64,000 bases of DNA. It comes from Mycolicibacterium litorale (lineage in GTDB: Bacteria; Actinomycetota; Actinomycetes; Mycobacteriales; Mycobacteriaceae). The number at the start of each line of letters is the position of its first letter. The stretch's first letter is position 1. The translations under genes and the position numbers were made by a program. The notes beneath the pieces were generated by a model that searched no databases, was not told where the DNA came from, and saw only the letters and a program-made list of their open reading frames with translations. Location: positions 1,426,001 through 1,490,000 of the forward strand of contig NZ_AP022586.1 of NCBI RefSeq assembly GCF_010731695.1, read 5' to 3'. Below, one piece after another: positions 30,437 through 37,599 of the stretch.

Positions 30437-30468
30437 TGTCACCCTCCCTGCCACCAAGTCCGGACCGG

Positions 30469-30510
30469 ATTGTCATAGACAAGTATGACAATCAACGTGA
30501 GTATGTCAAT
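30469..30510. promoter_or_regulatory. Divergent control region with ATTGTCAT/ATGACAAT operator
   Basis: A perfect inverted repeat, ATTGTCAT (30469-30476) and ATGACAAT (30485-30492), with an 8 bp spacer; a further related half-site TATGTCAAT starts at 30502. It lies in the AT-richest stretch of the island, between the leftward regulator-int pair and the rightward excisionase-replication genes: a classic switch layout. Confidence 0.6.
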
Positions 30511-30555
30511 AGCCGCTTGATTCTGGGCGGTGTCCGGCGAACAACAGGAGTAACG

Positions 30556-30756
30556 GTGACTGGAGAGACGGCAGACAGGCTGATCGTTCCCTATGAGGAG
30601 GCGCGCATCGCGCTCGGTGGCATCGGCCGCACGACCATGCACGAACTGGTCAACCGCAACGAGCTGGTTCGGGTGAAGATCGGCCGACGTGCCTTCATCA
30701 CCGCCAAGAGCATCGAGGACTACGTCGATCGGCTCAGTACGGCGGAAATCGCATGA
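30556..30756 (+). CDS. Excisionase-like MerR/Xis-type winged helix protein
   Basis: 66 residues. GTG at 30556 has AGGAG 5 bp upstream; the frame is open further upstream but the operator lies there. The sequence LIVPYEEARIALGGIGRTTM then ELVRVKIGRRAFITAKSIEDYV is the DNA-binding excisionase/HTH_17 fold, binding one DNA site by a recognition helix and wing. First gene of the rightward transcript; probable Xis or activator. It overlaps the next gene by 4 bp. Confidence 0.82.
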   Translation: MTGETADRLIVPYEEARIALGGIGRTTMHELVNRNELVRVKIGRRAFITAKSIEDYVDRLSTAEIA

Positions 30757-31019
30757 TCAACAACAGAACGGGGCCCCTACACGACGAAGGCCGGGCCCCC
30801 ACAGACCCGACCAGCGTCGAAGCGGTCACCACACCACTCAGTGACGCCGAGTCTACAACCGATGACGACGCCGCGGAGCTCTACCGCGACTGGTGCACAA
30901 GCCGCAGCAGCGCACCGCAGGACCCGCGGAGCCGCCTTCGCCGACGCCGTGAAGCGGCGCTACGCCTGCCTCCGCTCGAATCGGGCCACCGCGACCCGCT
31001 GTTTCCGAGGTGGCGATGA
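30753..31019 (+). CDS. Small hypothetical satellite protein
   Basis: 88 residues, not recognised. ATG overlaps the upstream stop and its TGA overlaps the ATG of the RepA-like gene, so the spacing is that of a real operon member. The N-terminal half is acidic and Ser/Thr-rich and the C-terminal half is Arg-rich (RSRLRRRREAALRLPP). Could be a DNA-binding adaptor of the replication protein; no motif proves it. Confidence 0.5.
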   Translation: MINNRTGPLHDEGRAPTDPTSVEAVTTPLSDAESTTDDDAAELYRDWCTSRSSAPQDPRSRLRRRREAALRLPPLESGHRDPLFPRWR

Positions 31020-32149
31020 GCGACTATGACGCGGCCGCCGGTAGGGCTCTCGTCGAGAGCGGCGCATACGCTCCGCTCGACGCTGCGCCGCCATGGCCCG
31101 CCGACGACCCCGGCCCACCCGAGCCCCCTGATGATCCGCGCCGCAGCAGGAACGGTCATCTGCGGAGCGTCTCCCAAACGGCAACGCCGGCGCACAAGCG
31201 GTATCCGACTGTCGATTGGCACCGCCTGTTCGAAGGCGCGCCCGACGACATCGACTGGCTGGTACCCGACCTCGTCGCGCGAGGGCAGTCTTACTCTCTG
31301 GTGTCGCCAGCCAAGGCCGGCAAGTCGCTGCTGATGCTCGATGTGGCCGCCGCGATAGCCACCGGCCGATCGGCGCTCGGCAACGCGCCACAAGTGCCGG
31401 CGCGGGTTCTCTACGTCGACCTCGAGAACTCCCGCGACGACCTCACCGAGCGACTACGCGACATGGGCTACGGCCCCGGCGATCTCGGGAACCTGCGGTA
31501 CCTGTCGTTTCCCTCGCTGCCACCGCTGGACCACCCCGCCGGCGGCGCCGACATCGTCGCCGTCGCCGAGCACCACGATGCCGCCCTGGTGATCATCGAC
31601 ACGGTCTCCCGTGTGGTGGCCGGCGAGGAGAACTCCGCTGACACCTTCCGCGCGCTCTACCGGCACACACTGCAGCCACTCAAGGCGGCGCACCGCGCCG
31701 TCGTGCGGCTGGACCATCGCGGCAAGGGCGCCAACATCAGCGCGCGCGGATCGAGCGCGAAGAACGACGACGTGGACGTGGTCTGGCAGCTCAGCCAGTC
31801 ACCTGGGCCCGACGGCGAGGCGTACATCGATCTCACCCTCGAGCGGCAGCGCGGCAGCGCCCATCCCGACCGGCTGCGCCTCATCCGCGACAGCGACCCG
31901 CATCTGCGCCACATTGCCCGGCCCCCCGAACTGTCACCCACCGAGCGGCAACGCATCGGTCAGTGCATCGAAGCGATGATTCAACTTCGGCTGCCCGCTG
32001 ATACCGGCGCACGCAAGGCGCGAGTTGCGCTGCGCACGAAGGGACACAAGTTCCGCAACGACGTCATCTCGGCCGCGGTGAAGGCCCGGAAGAACGCCGG
32101 CCAAACGTGTCCCCGATCGAGCGGGGACACACAGGAGGCGCTGATATGA
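31016..32149 (+). CDS. RepA-like hexameric ATPase/helicase of the satellite
   Basis: 377 residues. Proline-rich N-terminus (1-65), then a RecA-fold ATPase: Walker A SPAKAGKSLLML (about 93-104), Walker B AALVIIDTVSRV, and an arginine-finger region VVRLDHRGKGANISARGSSA. This is the AAA_25/RepA-helicase type used by plasmids, phages and satellites for replication. ATG 31016 is preferred over GTG 31010 because CGAGG lies 5 bp before it. The last 40 bp contain the first of three palindromic iterons, so the gene probably carries its own origin at its 3' end. Confidence 0.82.
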   Translation: MSDYDAAAGRALVESGAYAPLDAAPPWPADDPGPPEPPDDPRRSRNGHLRSVSQTATPAHKRYPTVDWHRLFEGAPDDIDWLVPDLVARGQSYSLVSPAKAGKSLLMLDVAAAIATGRSALGNAPQVPARVLYVDLENSRDDLTERLRDMGYGPGDLGNLRYLSFPSLPPLDHPAGGADIVAVAEHHDAALVIIDTVSRVVAGEENSADTFRALYRHTLQPLKAAHRAVVRLDHRGKGANISARGSSAKNDDVDVVWQLSQSPGPDGEAYIDLTLERQRGSAHPDRLRLIRDSDPHLRHIARPPELSPTERQRIGQCIEAMIQLRLPADTGARKARVALRTKGHKFRNDVISAAVKARKNAGQTCPRSSGDTQEALI

Positions 32150-32267
32150 CCGCCCAATGTGTCCCCGATTGCTCGGGGACACACCTGAAAGGCGTGTCCC
32201 GGGCGGCGTTTCCTGGCGGATGCGAAAACCGCACGTCAAACGTGTCCCCAATGGTGCGGGGACACAC
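32107..32267. repeat. Three palindromic iterons, candidate satellite origin
   Basis: Three copies of GTGTCCCC-N8-GGGGACACAC at 32107-32132, 32159-32184 and 32242-32267. The 8 bp arms are perfect and the 8 bp centres differ. Start-to-start distances are 52 and 83 bp, so they are not on one helical phase. Half-sites occur at 32194 and 32290. The position directly after a RepA-like gene suits replication-initiator binding sites; an operator for WhiB expression is the alternative. Confidence 0.8.
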
Positions 32268-32300
32268 CGGGACACGCGCCCGTCCCAACGTGTCCCCGCA

Positions 32301-32323
32301 CACCCCCCTCTTAAGAGGGGGTG
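32301..32323. repeat. Near-perfect palindrome beside the iterons
   Basis: CACCCCC/GGGGGTG arms around a CTCTTAAGAG core with one extra C. It lies 57-80 bp before the whiB-like GTG. It may be part of the origin (unwinding or primase site) or a transcription terminator; no T-tract follows. Confidence 0.5.
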
Positions 32324-32379
32324 CGGGACGCGGGACGGGCCAGCCAGCCCGGAACCGACAGAACAGGAGCGACCGCCTC

Positions 32380-32676
32380 GTGAGTACGTGGCTGAATCTC
32401 GCCGAACACCTCGGCGCCATCCCCACCCTCGACGGTGCACGCTGCCGCGGGCGATACGAGCAGTTCGATCTCCCCGAGCCATACGTGGCCGCCGACCCGG
32501 CCGCCGAGGACCGGTTGAACGCCGCCGCGGCGGACTGCCGACGCTGCCCCGCACTGCAGCCATGTGCGCGGTGGGTCGACGGGTTGCGTCCGCAGCAGCG
32601 GCCCGCCGGCGTCGTCGCCGGTCGCATCTTCGTACGGCCACAAGGTCGGGCCACCACCGTGGAGGTGACCCGGTGA
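32380..32676 (+). CDS. WhiB-family iron-sulfur transcription factor
   Basis: 98 residues from the GTG at 32380. The four cluster cysteines are ARCRGRYE and DCRRCPALQPC (C-x2-C-x5-C), followed by the WhiB-type turn (GVVAGRIF in place of the usual G[VI]WGG). WhiB proteins bind a 4Fe-4S cluster and the principal sigma factor. Phage-borne WhiB (for example in mycobacteriophage TM4) can interfere with host WhiB2 and cause superinfection exclusion. Here it may time satellite genes or hinder the helper phage (inference). Confidence 0.85.
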   Translation: MSTWLNLAEHLGAIPTLDGARCRGRYEQFDLPEPYVAADPAAEDRLNAAAADCRRCPALQPCARWVDGLRPQQRPAGVVAGRIFVRPQGRATTVEVTR

Positions 32677-32846
32677 GACTGCGCCGCCGGATCTTTCAGC
32701 CTCAAGTACGCACGACCGCCGAAGCGGGACGGCCGATCGCCGTCACTCTCGCCGGCCTCACCTTCGACTTGGCCGTCGAGGAAGCCCGACGCTTCGCCAA
32801 CCAACTGACCGCCGCCGTCAACGACATTGAAGGAGAAGCGCCATGA
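32673..32846 (+). CDS. Small hypothetical satellite protein
   Basis: 57 residues, GTG overlapping the whiB stop and its own stop overlapping the next ATG. Basic N-terminus (VRLRRRIFQP), then ITVTLAGLTFDLAV-like strand and a helix (EEARRFANQLTAAVNDIE). No family recognised. The gapless packing on both sides argues that it is translated. Confidence 0.5.
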   Translation: MRLRRRIFQPQVRTTAEAGRPIAVTLAGLTFDLAVEEARRFANQLTAAVNDIEGEAP

Positions 32847-33238
32847 CACAACCTGACCCGTGCGGCCTGAAAGGCTGCACCAACCCGACCGACCCGGACT
32901 CCGGCTTCGGGCGCTGCATGGATTGCAGCCTGGCCTGCGAGGTCGAGTTGCTCCGGCTGGGCGAGATCGACCGGCAGCGCCGCGCCGCGGTGACCGGCCG
33001 CGCCCCGGTCGACGCGTTACTCATCGCCCGAGCGTTCCTGCGCGGCGACGAGGACACGACGGCCGTACTGCTCAAGCACTGCGACCCGCACAGCACCACG
33101 CTGCAGCTCGCCGGCTGGCTGCGCACGGCGATCGCCGCTGCGCTCGACCACGGCGCCGGCCGCGACTTTGGCGACCACACCGTCGACGACGTGCTCGACC
33201 GCTGGCTCACCCAGGTCACCTCGGAGGCCCAGTCATGA
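32843..33238 (+). CDS. Cys-rich N-terminal hypothetical protein
   Basis: 131 residues. Five Cys in the first 32 residues (DPCGLKGCTNPTDPD, RCMDCSLACE) suggest a small zinc site; the rest is helical. Overlaps neighbours by 4 bp on each side within the early transcript. Function unknown; a zinc-binding nucleic-acid or protein adaptor is possible. Confidence 0.6.
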   Translation: MTQPDPCGLKGCTNPTDPDSGFGRCMDCSLACEVELLRLGEIDRQRRAAVTGRAPVDALLIARAFLRGDEDTTAVLLKHCDPHSTTLQLAGWLRTAIAAALDHGAGRDFGDHTVDDVLDRWLTQVTSEAQS

Positions 33239-33582
33239 CCGACAGCATCGGAGCGCAGCGCGTCGGCGACCGCCGCGGGTGGCTGGTGTTCGAGCACCTG
33301 CCCGACGACCTGCAACGCGCCGAAGACGCCACGCAGGCGGCTGACTTCGACCGCCGCGCCAGCGGCCGAGTAAGGCACACGCGCGAATTCGATCCGTATC
33401 ACGGTCGGCGCGTGTGGGGCTACACCAGGCCAGCCACCGATACCGAGCGCGCGCTGCTCGAACACCTCGGCTACACGCTGCCGGCCGAACTCGAAACCCG
33501 CGTGCAATTCATCACCGAGACTCTGCGCCGCCGCCGGTGGCCGCAACTCGAGAACACCACACCAGGAGGAACAGCAGCATGA
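33235..33582 (+). CDS. Hypothetical satellite protein
   Basis: 115 residues, ATG overlapping the upstream stop. Composition is charged (Arg 15%) with Trp residues near both ends (RRGWLVFEHLPDDL, RRRRWPQL). No family recognised. It precedes the scaffold-like gene, whose ATG it overlaps, so it may belong to either the replication or the head module. Confidence 0.5.
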   Translation: MTDSIGAQRVGDRRGWLVFEHLPDDLQRAEDATQAADFDRRASGRVRHTREFDPYHGRRVWGYTRPATDTERALLEHLGYTLPAELETRVQFITETLRRRRWPQLENTTPGGTAA

Positions 33583-34061
33583 CTCAACCCGCCGACACCA
33601 CGCCGACAGCCGAGCAGCCGCAGCCCGACCCGTCACCGGAGCCCGGCACACCCGACCCGACACTGGAGACGCCGGAACCCGAACAGCCCGAACCCGAACA
33701 GGAGTCGCCGAACTCTGAGGCCGCGCGGTGGCGCGTCCGACTGCGGGAGACCGAGGCCGAACGCGACGCTCTCGCCGAGCGCGTCGCGGGCTACCAGCGT
33801 CGCGAGTGCGAGGCGGTCGTCGCCGACGTGCTCGAGGTGCCCGGCGACCTGTGGGAGCTGGGCCACGCGGAATTGTCCGAGTTCTACACCGACGACGGCG
33901 ACGTCGACGAGAACGCCGTGCGCGCCGCGGCCGCCGCGCTCGTCGAGTCGCGACCCGGCCTCGCGAAGGGCGCCACCCTCCCGAGCCGGCACGCCACGTG
34001 GGGCCAGTACAGCAGCGCCGTCCCAGGCGAGTCGCCCGGGTGGGCCGCCGTCATCCGATAG
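33579..34061 (+). CDS. Probable capsid scaffolding protein
   Basis: 160 residues. Residues 1-45 are Pro/Glu/Thr-rich and acidic; 46-75 are a coiled coil (EAARWRVRLRETEAERDALA); the rest is helical with a basic end. This composition and the place directly upstream of the major capsid gene are those of actinophage scaffolding proteins, which guide procapsid assembly. Identification is by composition and position, not by a conserved motif. ATG 33579 follows AGGAGGA. Confidence 0.6.
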   Translation: MTQPADTTPTAEQPQPDPSPEPGTPDPTLETPEPEQPEPEQESPNSEAARWRVRLRETEAERDALAERVAGYQRRECEAVVADVLEVPGDLWELGHAELSEFYTDDGDVDENAVRAAAAALVESRPGLAKGATLPSRHATWGQYSSAVPGESPGWAAVIR

Positions 34062-34066
34062 AATCG

Positions 34067-34110
34067 CTGGTGACGCCGGGAAGCCGGTTGGACCGAACCG
34101 GCGTCACCAG
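34067..34110. promoter_or_regulatory. Strong hairpin between scaffold-like and capsid genes
   Basis: CTGGTGACGCCGG (34067-34079) and CCGGCGTCACCAG (34098-34110) are perfect 13 bp arms; an alternative inner pair is CCGGTT/AACCGG. No T-run follows, so it is not a simple terminator. It may stabilise the capsid mRNA or reduce readthrough from the early operon. Confidence 0.6.
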
Positions 34111-34203
34111 CTCGGGCCAGGCGCCCAGCCGCACGACTCCAGGTGAGCCGCGGACCTTCTCAAATCCGTTGCAGTGCAAGAACACTCACCCTTTGGAGTC
34201 CTC

Positions 34204-35046
34204 ATGCCTTCGAATACCACCACCTTCGCGCCGATCCTCACCCCGGCACAGGTGCACAACCTCGTCATCGTTCCGCTCATCGCGGAGTCCGTCGCCGGCC
34301 AGGTCCTCACCTCGGTCGTCACCGGCACGCACGAATACCGCATTCCCGTCGTCGCGGCGGACCCGTCCGCATCGTGGACCGCGGAGGGCGCCGAGATCGC
34401 CGTCTCCGACGCCGACGTCGACGAAGTCACCGTCACCCCGAGCAAGTTGGCCGCACTGTCGGCGATCACCCGCGAGCTCGCCAACGACTCGAGCCCCGCG
34501 GCGGCCGACGTCGTCGGCCAAGGCATCGTCCGCGATCTGGTCCGCAAGGTCGATCAGGCGCTGTTCACTGCCACCACCACCAACGGCCCCGGCGGCATCC
34601 CCGGCGTCTCCGGCATCAGCACTGTCGACGCCGGATCCGCCTACGCCAACGTCGACCCCTTCAGCGACGCGATCTACACCGCGGCCGCGTTCAACGGCAA
34701 CATCACCGCGTGGGTGACCAACCCGGCCACCGCCAAGACGCTCGCCAAGGTCAAGGAGGCCACCGGCTCGAACAAGCCGCTGCTCGGACCCGACCCGACG
34801 CAGCCGGGCCGGCGGCAGATCCTCGGCATTCCGCTGCTGACGTCGCCGTACGTCACCACCACCGCCAACGCGGTGTGGGGCATCTCGCAGCCGTACGCGC
34901 ACATGGTGATTCGTGAGCAGGCCGAGGTCGAGAGCGACAAGTCGGTGTTCTTCACTTCGGACCGTGTCGCGATCCGCGCCATCCTGCGCATCGGGTTCGG
35001 CTTCCCCGCGCCCGCCACCATCGTCCGCATCACCACGAGCGCCTGA
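34204..35046 (+). CDS. Phage major capsid protein (HK97 fold)
   Basis: 280 residues. ATG at 34204 is preceded by GGAG. The sequence follows the HK97 capsid pattern without the N-terminal delta domain: VVTGTHEYRIPVVAADPSASW (E-loop/N-arm start), EVTVTPSKLAALSAITRELAND, DLVRKVDQALFTATTTNGPGG, AWVTNPATAKTLAKVKEATG, GIPLLTSPYV, and the C-terminal RAILRIGFGFPAPATIVRIT. It implies the satellite builds, or modifies, its own capsid. No prohead protease, portal or terminase accompanies it. Confidence 0.85.
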   Translation: MPSNTTTFAPILTPAQVHNLVIVPLIAESVAGQVLTSVVTGTHEYRIPVVAADPSASWTAEGAEIAVSDADVDEVTVTPSKLAALSAITRELANDSSPAAADVVGQGIVRDLVRKVDQALFTATTTNGPGGIPGVSGISTVDAGSAYANVDPFSDAIYTAAAFNGNITAWVTNPATAKTLAKVKEATGSNKPLLGPDPTQPGRRQILGIPLLTSPYVTTTANAVWGISQPYAHMVIREQAEVESDKSVFFTSDRVAIRAILRIGFGFPAPATIVRITTSA

Positions 35047-35246
35047 TGACCAGGAAACGGACACCGCCGCGACAGGGCCGAGTGACCGTCGAAGTCGCCG
35101 AACCACACGCGGTGTATCTGCGAGGCGAGCAGCGCACCGGCACCGTCGAAGACGTGCCCGTCGAGTTGGCATTGACCTGGCTTCGCCACGGCTGGATCAC
35201 CTACGCCGCCGGCGACGCCCTCGACGGCAAAGGGGCGCCGGCATGA
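35046..35246 (+). CDS. Small head-module protein
   Basis: 66 residues, ATG overlapping the capsid stop. VTVEVAEPHAVYLRGEQRTG and VELALTWLRHGWITYA resemble the short proteins that follow capsid genes in actinophages, usually described as head accessory or connector-like. Similarity is by pattern; a decoration or head-completion role is an inference. Confidence 0.55.
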   Translation: MTRKRTPPRQGRVTVEVAEPHAVYLRGEQRTGTVEDVPVELALTWLRHGWITYAAGDALDGKGAPA

Positions 35247-35614
35247 CCTGGAACGTGAGCCCGACACCAGATCCGACCGGCAATCGACGGCCAGCCCCAC
35301 AGACCGGCCAGTTCAACCCCGGCATCAGGATCGACACCAGCCGCGCCCGATCGTCCGGCCCGCCGCCACCGCGGCGACAACCGACGTGGGGTGACGTCCT
35401 CGAGCATTACCTGCCCGGCTTCCGGAACGGCGGCCCCGTCGACGCGAAACAGCTCAAGGCGCAGATCGAGGCGGCGCAGCGGGCACGGGTGCAGGCTGCG
35501 CAGCGGGAACAGGCCCGCGCCGCAGCCGCGCAGCGGCAGCAGTCCGCGAACTATCGGCGCGCCATCGAGGCGCAAGCCCGGCGGCAAGGACTGCGCGTCA
35601 CCTGGCGGCGCTGA
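35243..35614 (+). CDS. Ala/Gln-rich coiled-coil hypothetical protein
   Basis: 123 residues; ATG overlaps the upstream stop. Pro-rich N-terminus, then WGDVLEHYLPGFRNGGPVD and a long Ala/Gln/Arg helix (AAQRARVQAAQREQARAAAA) with a basic tail. Being last in the capsid transcript, it could be a head-tail adaptor or DNA-binding protein; nothing decisive can be seen. Confidence 0.5.
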   Translation: MTWNVSPTPDPTGNRRPAPQTGQFNPGIRIDTSRARSSGPPPPRRQPTWGDVLEHYLPGFRNGGPVDAKQLKAQIEAAQRARVQAAQREQARAAAAQRQQSANYRRAIEAQARRQGLRVTWRR

Positions 35615-35742
35615 CCGAACGTTGGCGGCCCGGCGTCAAACCCGTCAACACGGGCAAGGACCGGCCATAACGGGGTCCCTATGTCAGCCCCGAGTCAGTA
35701 CCTGCGCCGGCCGCCAACCACCCACGAAAGGGACCACACGAC

Positions 35743-36468
35743 ATGGCACTTCACCCCCACCACGCCACCCGATTCGGCTGGCGTCTCTGGCTGCTGCTGC
35801 CCGAGTACTGGCGGCTGCTCACCCCGCACGGCCGGCCGAAGGCCGCGATGTGCAGCAGCAGCCTCGTCGACGCCCGATGCCCCCACGGCAACGCGGTGCC
35901 CTCATCCGATTGCGCCTGCGGGGTGCACTACATCGCCGACCTCGACGCGTTCCGGGACTACTGCGGCCACTACCTCGACCAAGGCCACATGGAACTGTTC
36001 GGACAGGACTACCAGACGTGGCGACTACCGATCGCGGCGACGTTCGGCGTCGCCTGCGGACCAGTCGAACGCGACCGCAAGGTACTCGACGCCCTCCGCA
36101 CCGACCGCTACCGCATCCTCGCCGCCGTCGTCCCCACCACAATCGACGGCGACGCCCAGCAGCAGATCCGCCGCCACTACCGAGTGCCCGTGCTCGACGG
36201 CCTCACCGGAAGCGCCTGCAGCGCCGTCGCATCGGCGATGTCATCCACCGTCAGCGAGCATGACCTGCAGCGGTACGCGCAACAGCCGGCGACACCACCC
36301 GACGAACTCACCCTGCAGTGGAACGCCACGATCCAGCGCCGACCGTTCCGCGCCTTCGTCCCGCCGCGGAGCGCACTGCCCCAACACGTACAGGCGATGC
36401 TTGAGCGCGACAAACAACGCCGCCGAGCCTTCATCCCCGAACTGCCAGCCGAACTGGCCACACCATGA
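35743..36468 (+). CDS. Hypothetical protein with Cys/His cluster
   Basis: 241 residues. AAAGGGA sits 10 bp upstream of the ATG. A CPHGNAVPSSDCACGVHY segment (about residues 46-63) looks like a zinc site; the remainder has no P-loop, no nuclease motif and no TM. It opens a new transcript after a 128 bp gap. Not recognised; not a terminase large subunit or portal by motif. Confidence 0.6.
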   Translation: MALHPHHATRFGWRLWLLLPEYWRLLTPHGRPKAAMCSSSLVDARCPHGNAVPSSDCACGVHYIADLDAFRDYCGHYLDQGHMELFGQDYQTWRLPIAATFGVACGPVERDRKVLDALRTDRYRILAAVVPTTIDGDAQQQIRRHYRVPVLDGLTGSACSAVASAMSSTVSEHDLQRYAQQPATPPDELTLQWNATIQRRPFRAFVPPRSALPQHVQAMLERDKQRRRAFIPELPAELATP

Positions 36469-36671
36469 ACGCCGCCGCTGACCGCCATGGCATCCACCCC
36501 CCGGCCGGGCGCCCTCGCCTGCCGCAACGCACTGGTACTTCCCAGATCCGCACGCATGGCCGCAGAGTTCTGTCACGGATACGGCACGCCAGTTCGGGTC
36601 GATTCCCGCTTCTCGGCTCATCGATAGGAGGGCACAGTGGCTGCGAAGAAGTCATGCCTGAAGTGCGGTAA
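36465..36671 (+). CDS. Doubtful small ORF
   Basis: 68 residues, ATG overlapping the upstream stop but running 35 bp into the well-supported next gene. Arg/Gly/Ser-rich with no fold signature. It contains one copy of a 17 bp direct repeat (36571-36587). It may simply be untranslated leader of the next gene. Confidence 0.2.
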   Translation: MNAAADRHGIHPPAGRPRLPQRTGTSQIRTHGRRVLSRIRHASSGRFPLLGSSIGGHSGCEEVMPEVR

Positions 36672-36781
36672 CGGGTTCATCGGCCGCGCTGACGCGTCGT
36701 ACTGTTCGCCAGCCTGCAGGCAGCGTGCGCGCCGCGGCCGTGGGGGCGCTAAGCGTGACACTCCTGTCACGGATACGGCAC
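36571..36781 (+). repeat. 17 bp direct repeat pair
   Basis: TGTCACGGATACGGCAC occurs at 36571-36587 and 36765-36781, the first upstream of and the second inside the zinc-finger protein gene. The spacing of 194 bp is not a multiple of three, so it is not a protein repeat. Confidence 0.6.
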
Positions 36782-37206
36782 CCGCGCCGCGGGCGCGGCG
36801 TCGCTCAGCAACTACCACCGCGGCACCGTCGGCCGGGGCTGGGCCCGGTGTGCACAGTGAGGAAGCACAGGCCGTCCTCGCGGGCCTGGACGCGGAGTTG
36901 GCGTCGAACTCGAGGCGACTCGGTCTGGCGCGGCCGCTGAAGTGGTCGACCGCCGAGGAGGCGCTGCGGGCGATGATCGCCGATCAGATCGACCGCAAGG
37001 TCGAGCTGCAGCGGCGCTGGCACGCCAGCACCGACGACCACGCACGGGTGAAGCTGTCGGCCGAGATCCGGCTGCTCGAGGGATCGGCCGCACGGCTGCT
37101 GGCCCAGGTGAAGACTGATCTTCCGGCGCCGGCGTCGCTTACGTCGGTGAAGGCCAGGCGGGCGTCGAACGCGCGATGGAAGGGTGTCCATGCCTCGGAT
37201 CGATGA
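36637..37206 (+). CDS. Zinc-finger phage protein, possible small-terminase-like
   Basis: 189 residues, GTG with GGAGGG upstream. N-terminal zinc finger CLKCGNGFIGRADASYCSPACRQRARR; the C-terminal part (KLSAEIRLLEGSAARLLAQV, then SLTSVKARRASNARW) resembles small proteins found beside packaging genes in actinophages. If it is a small-terminase-like protein it could redirect helper packaging to the satellite; this is inference from recalled similarity. Confidence 0.6.
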   Translation: MAAKKSCLKCGNGFIGRADASYCSPACRQRARRGRGGAKRDTPVTDTAPAPRARRRSATTTAAPSAGAGPGVHSEEAQAVLAGLDAELASNSRRLGLARPLKWSTAEEALRAMIADQIDRKVELQRRWHASTDDHARVKLSAEIRLLEGSAARLLAQVKTDLPAPASLTSVKARRASNARWKGVHASDR

Positions 37207-37549
37207 CGACGACGACTACGCCGGCGACGGCGGGGGACTGCATGTGCCGGGGGTGCACGCGGCGTTACTTGAGCGGGAACGCGAGAATGCCACAGATCCA
37301 GGGCGGATCGATCCGCGCTGGAAGCGTCAGCATCCGGGTGAGGTACCGCCGCCAGACAGCAGCCTATGGGGCGTCAATCGGAAGAGGCTCGCCGCGCTCG
37401 AGGCCGGCGAGCCGGTGCGTCTGGTCTCGTGGGAGCTCGGCGGCCACAGCTTCCCCGACGAAGGCATCGAGCGGCGTCGCCGCCAAGACCGCAGCATCAC
37501 CGGCTGGCTGGTCAGCCCGGACGACACCGTTACCGCCCTGTACGACTGA
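37190..37549 (+). CDS. Acidic hypothetical protein
   Basis: 119 residues; ATG overlaps the end of the previous gene by 17 bp, with GGAAGGG upstream. It begins MPRIDDDDDYAGDGGG and has a LAALEAGEPVRLVSWELGGHSF segment. No recognised family; no TM or signal peptide. Confidence 0.55.
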   Translation: MPRIDDDDDYAGDGGGLHVPGVHAALLERERENATDPGRIDPRWKRQHPGEVPPPDSSLWGVNRKRLAALEAGEPVRLVSWELGGHSFPDEGIERRRRQDRSITGWLVSPDDTVTALYD

Positions 37550-37599
37550 CGCGCGTGTTCACCCTGGGAACTTCGCACTCCGCAACTAGGGTGACCGTC

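Noticed and set aside
32107..32300. CRISPR-like short repeats
   Set aside because: Only three units, each itself a palindrome, with unequal spacing (52 and 83 bp) and no cas genes. They fit iterons or operators better.
35743..36468. Terminase large subunit or portal of the satellite
   Set aside because: No Walker A/B or nuclease acidic residues and too short for a portal; left as unknown.
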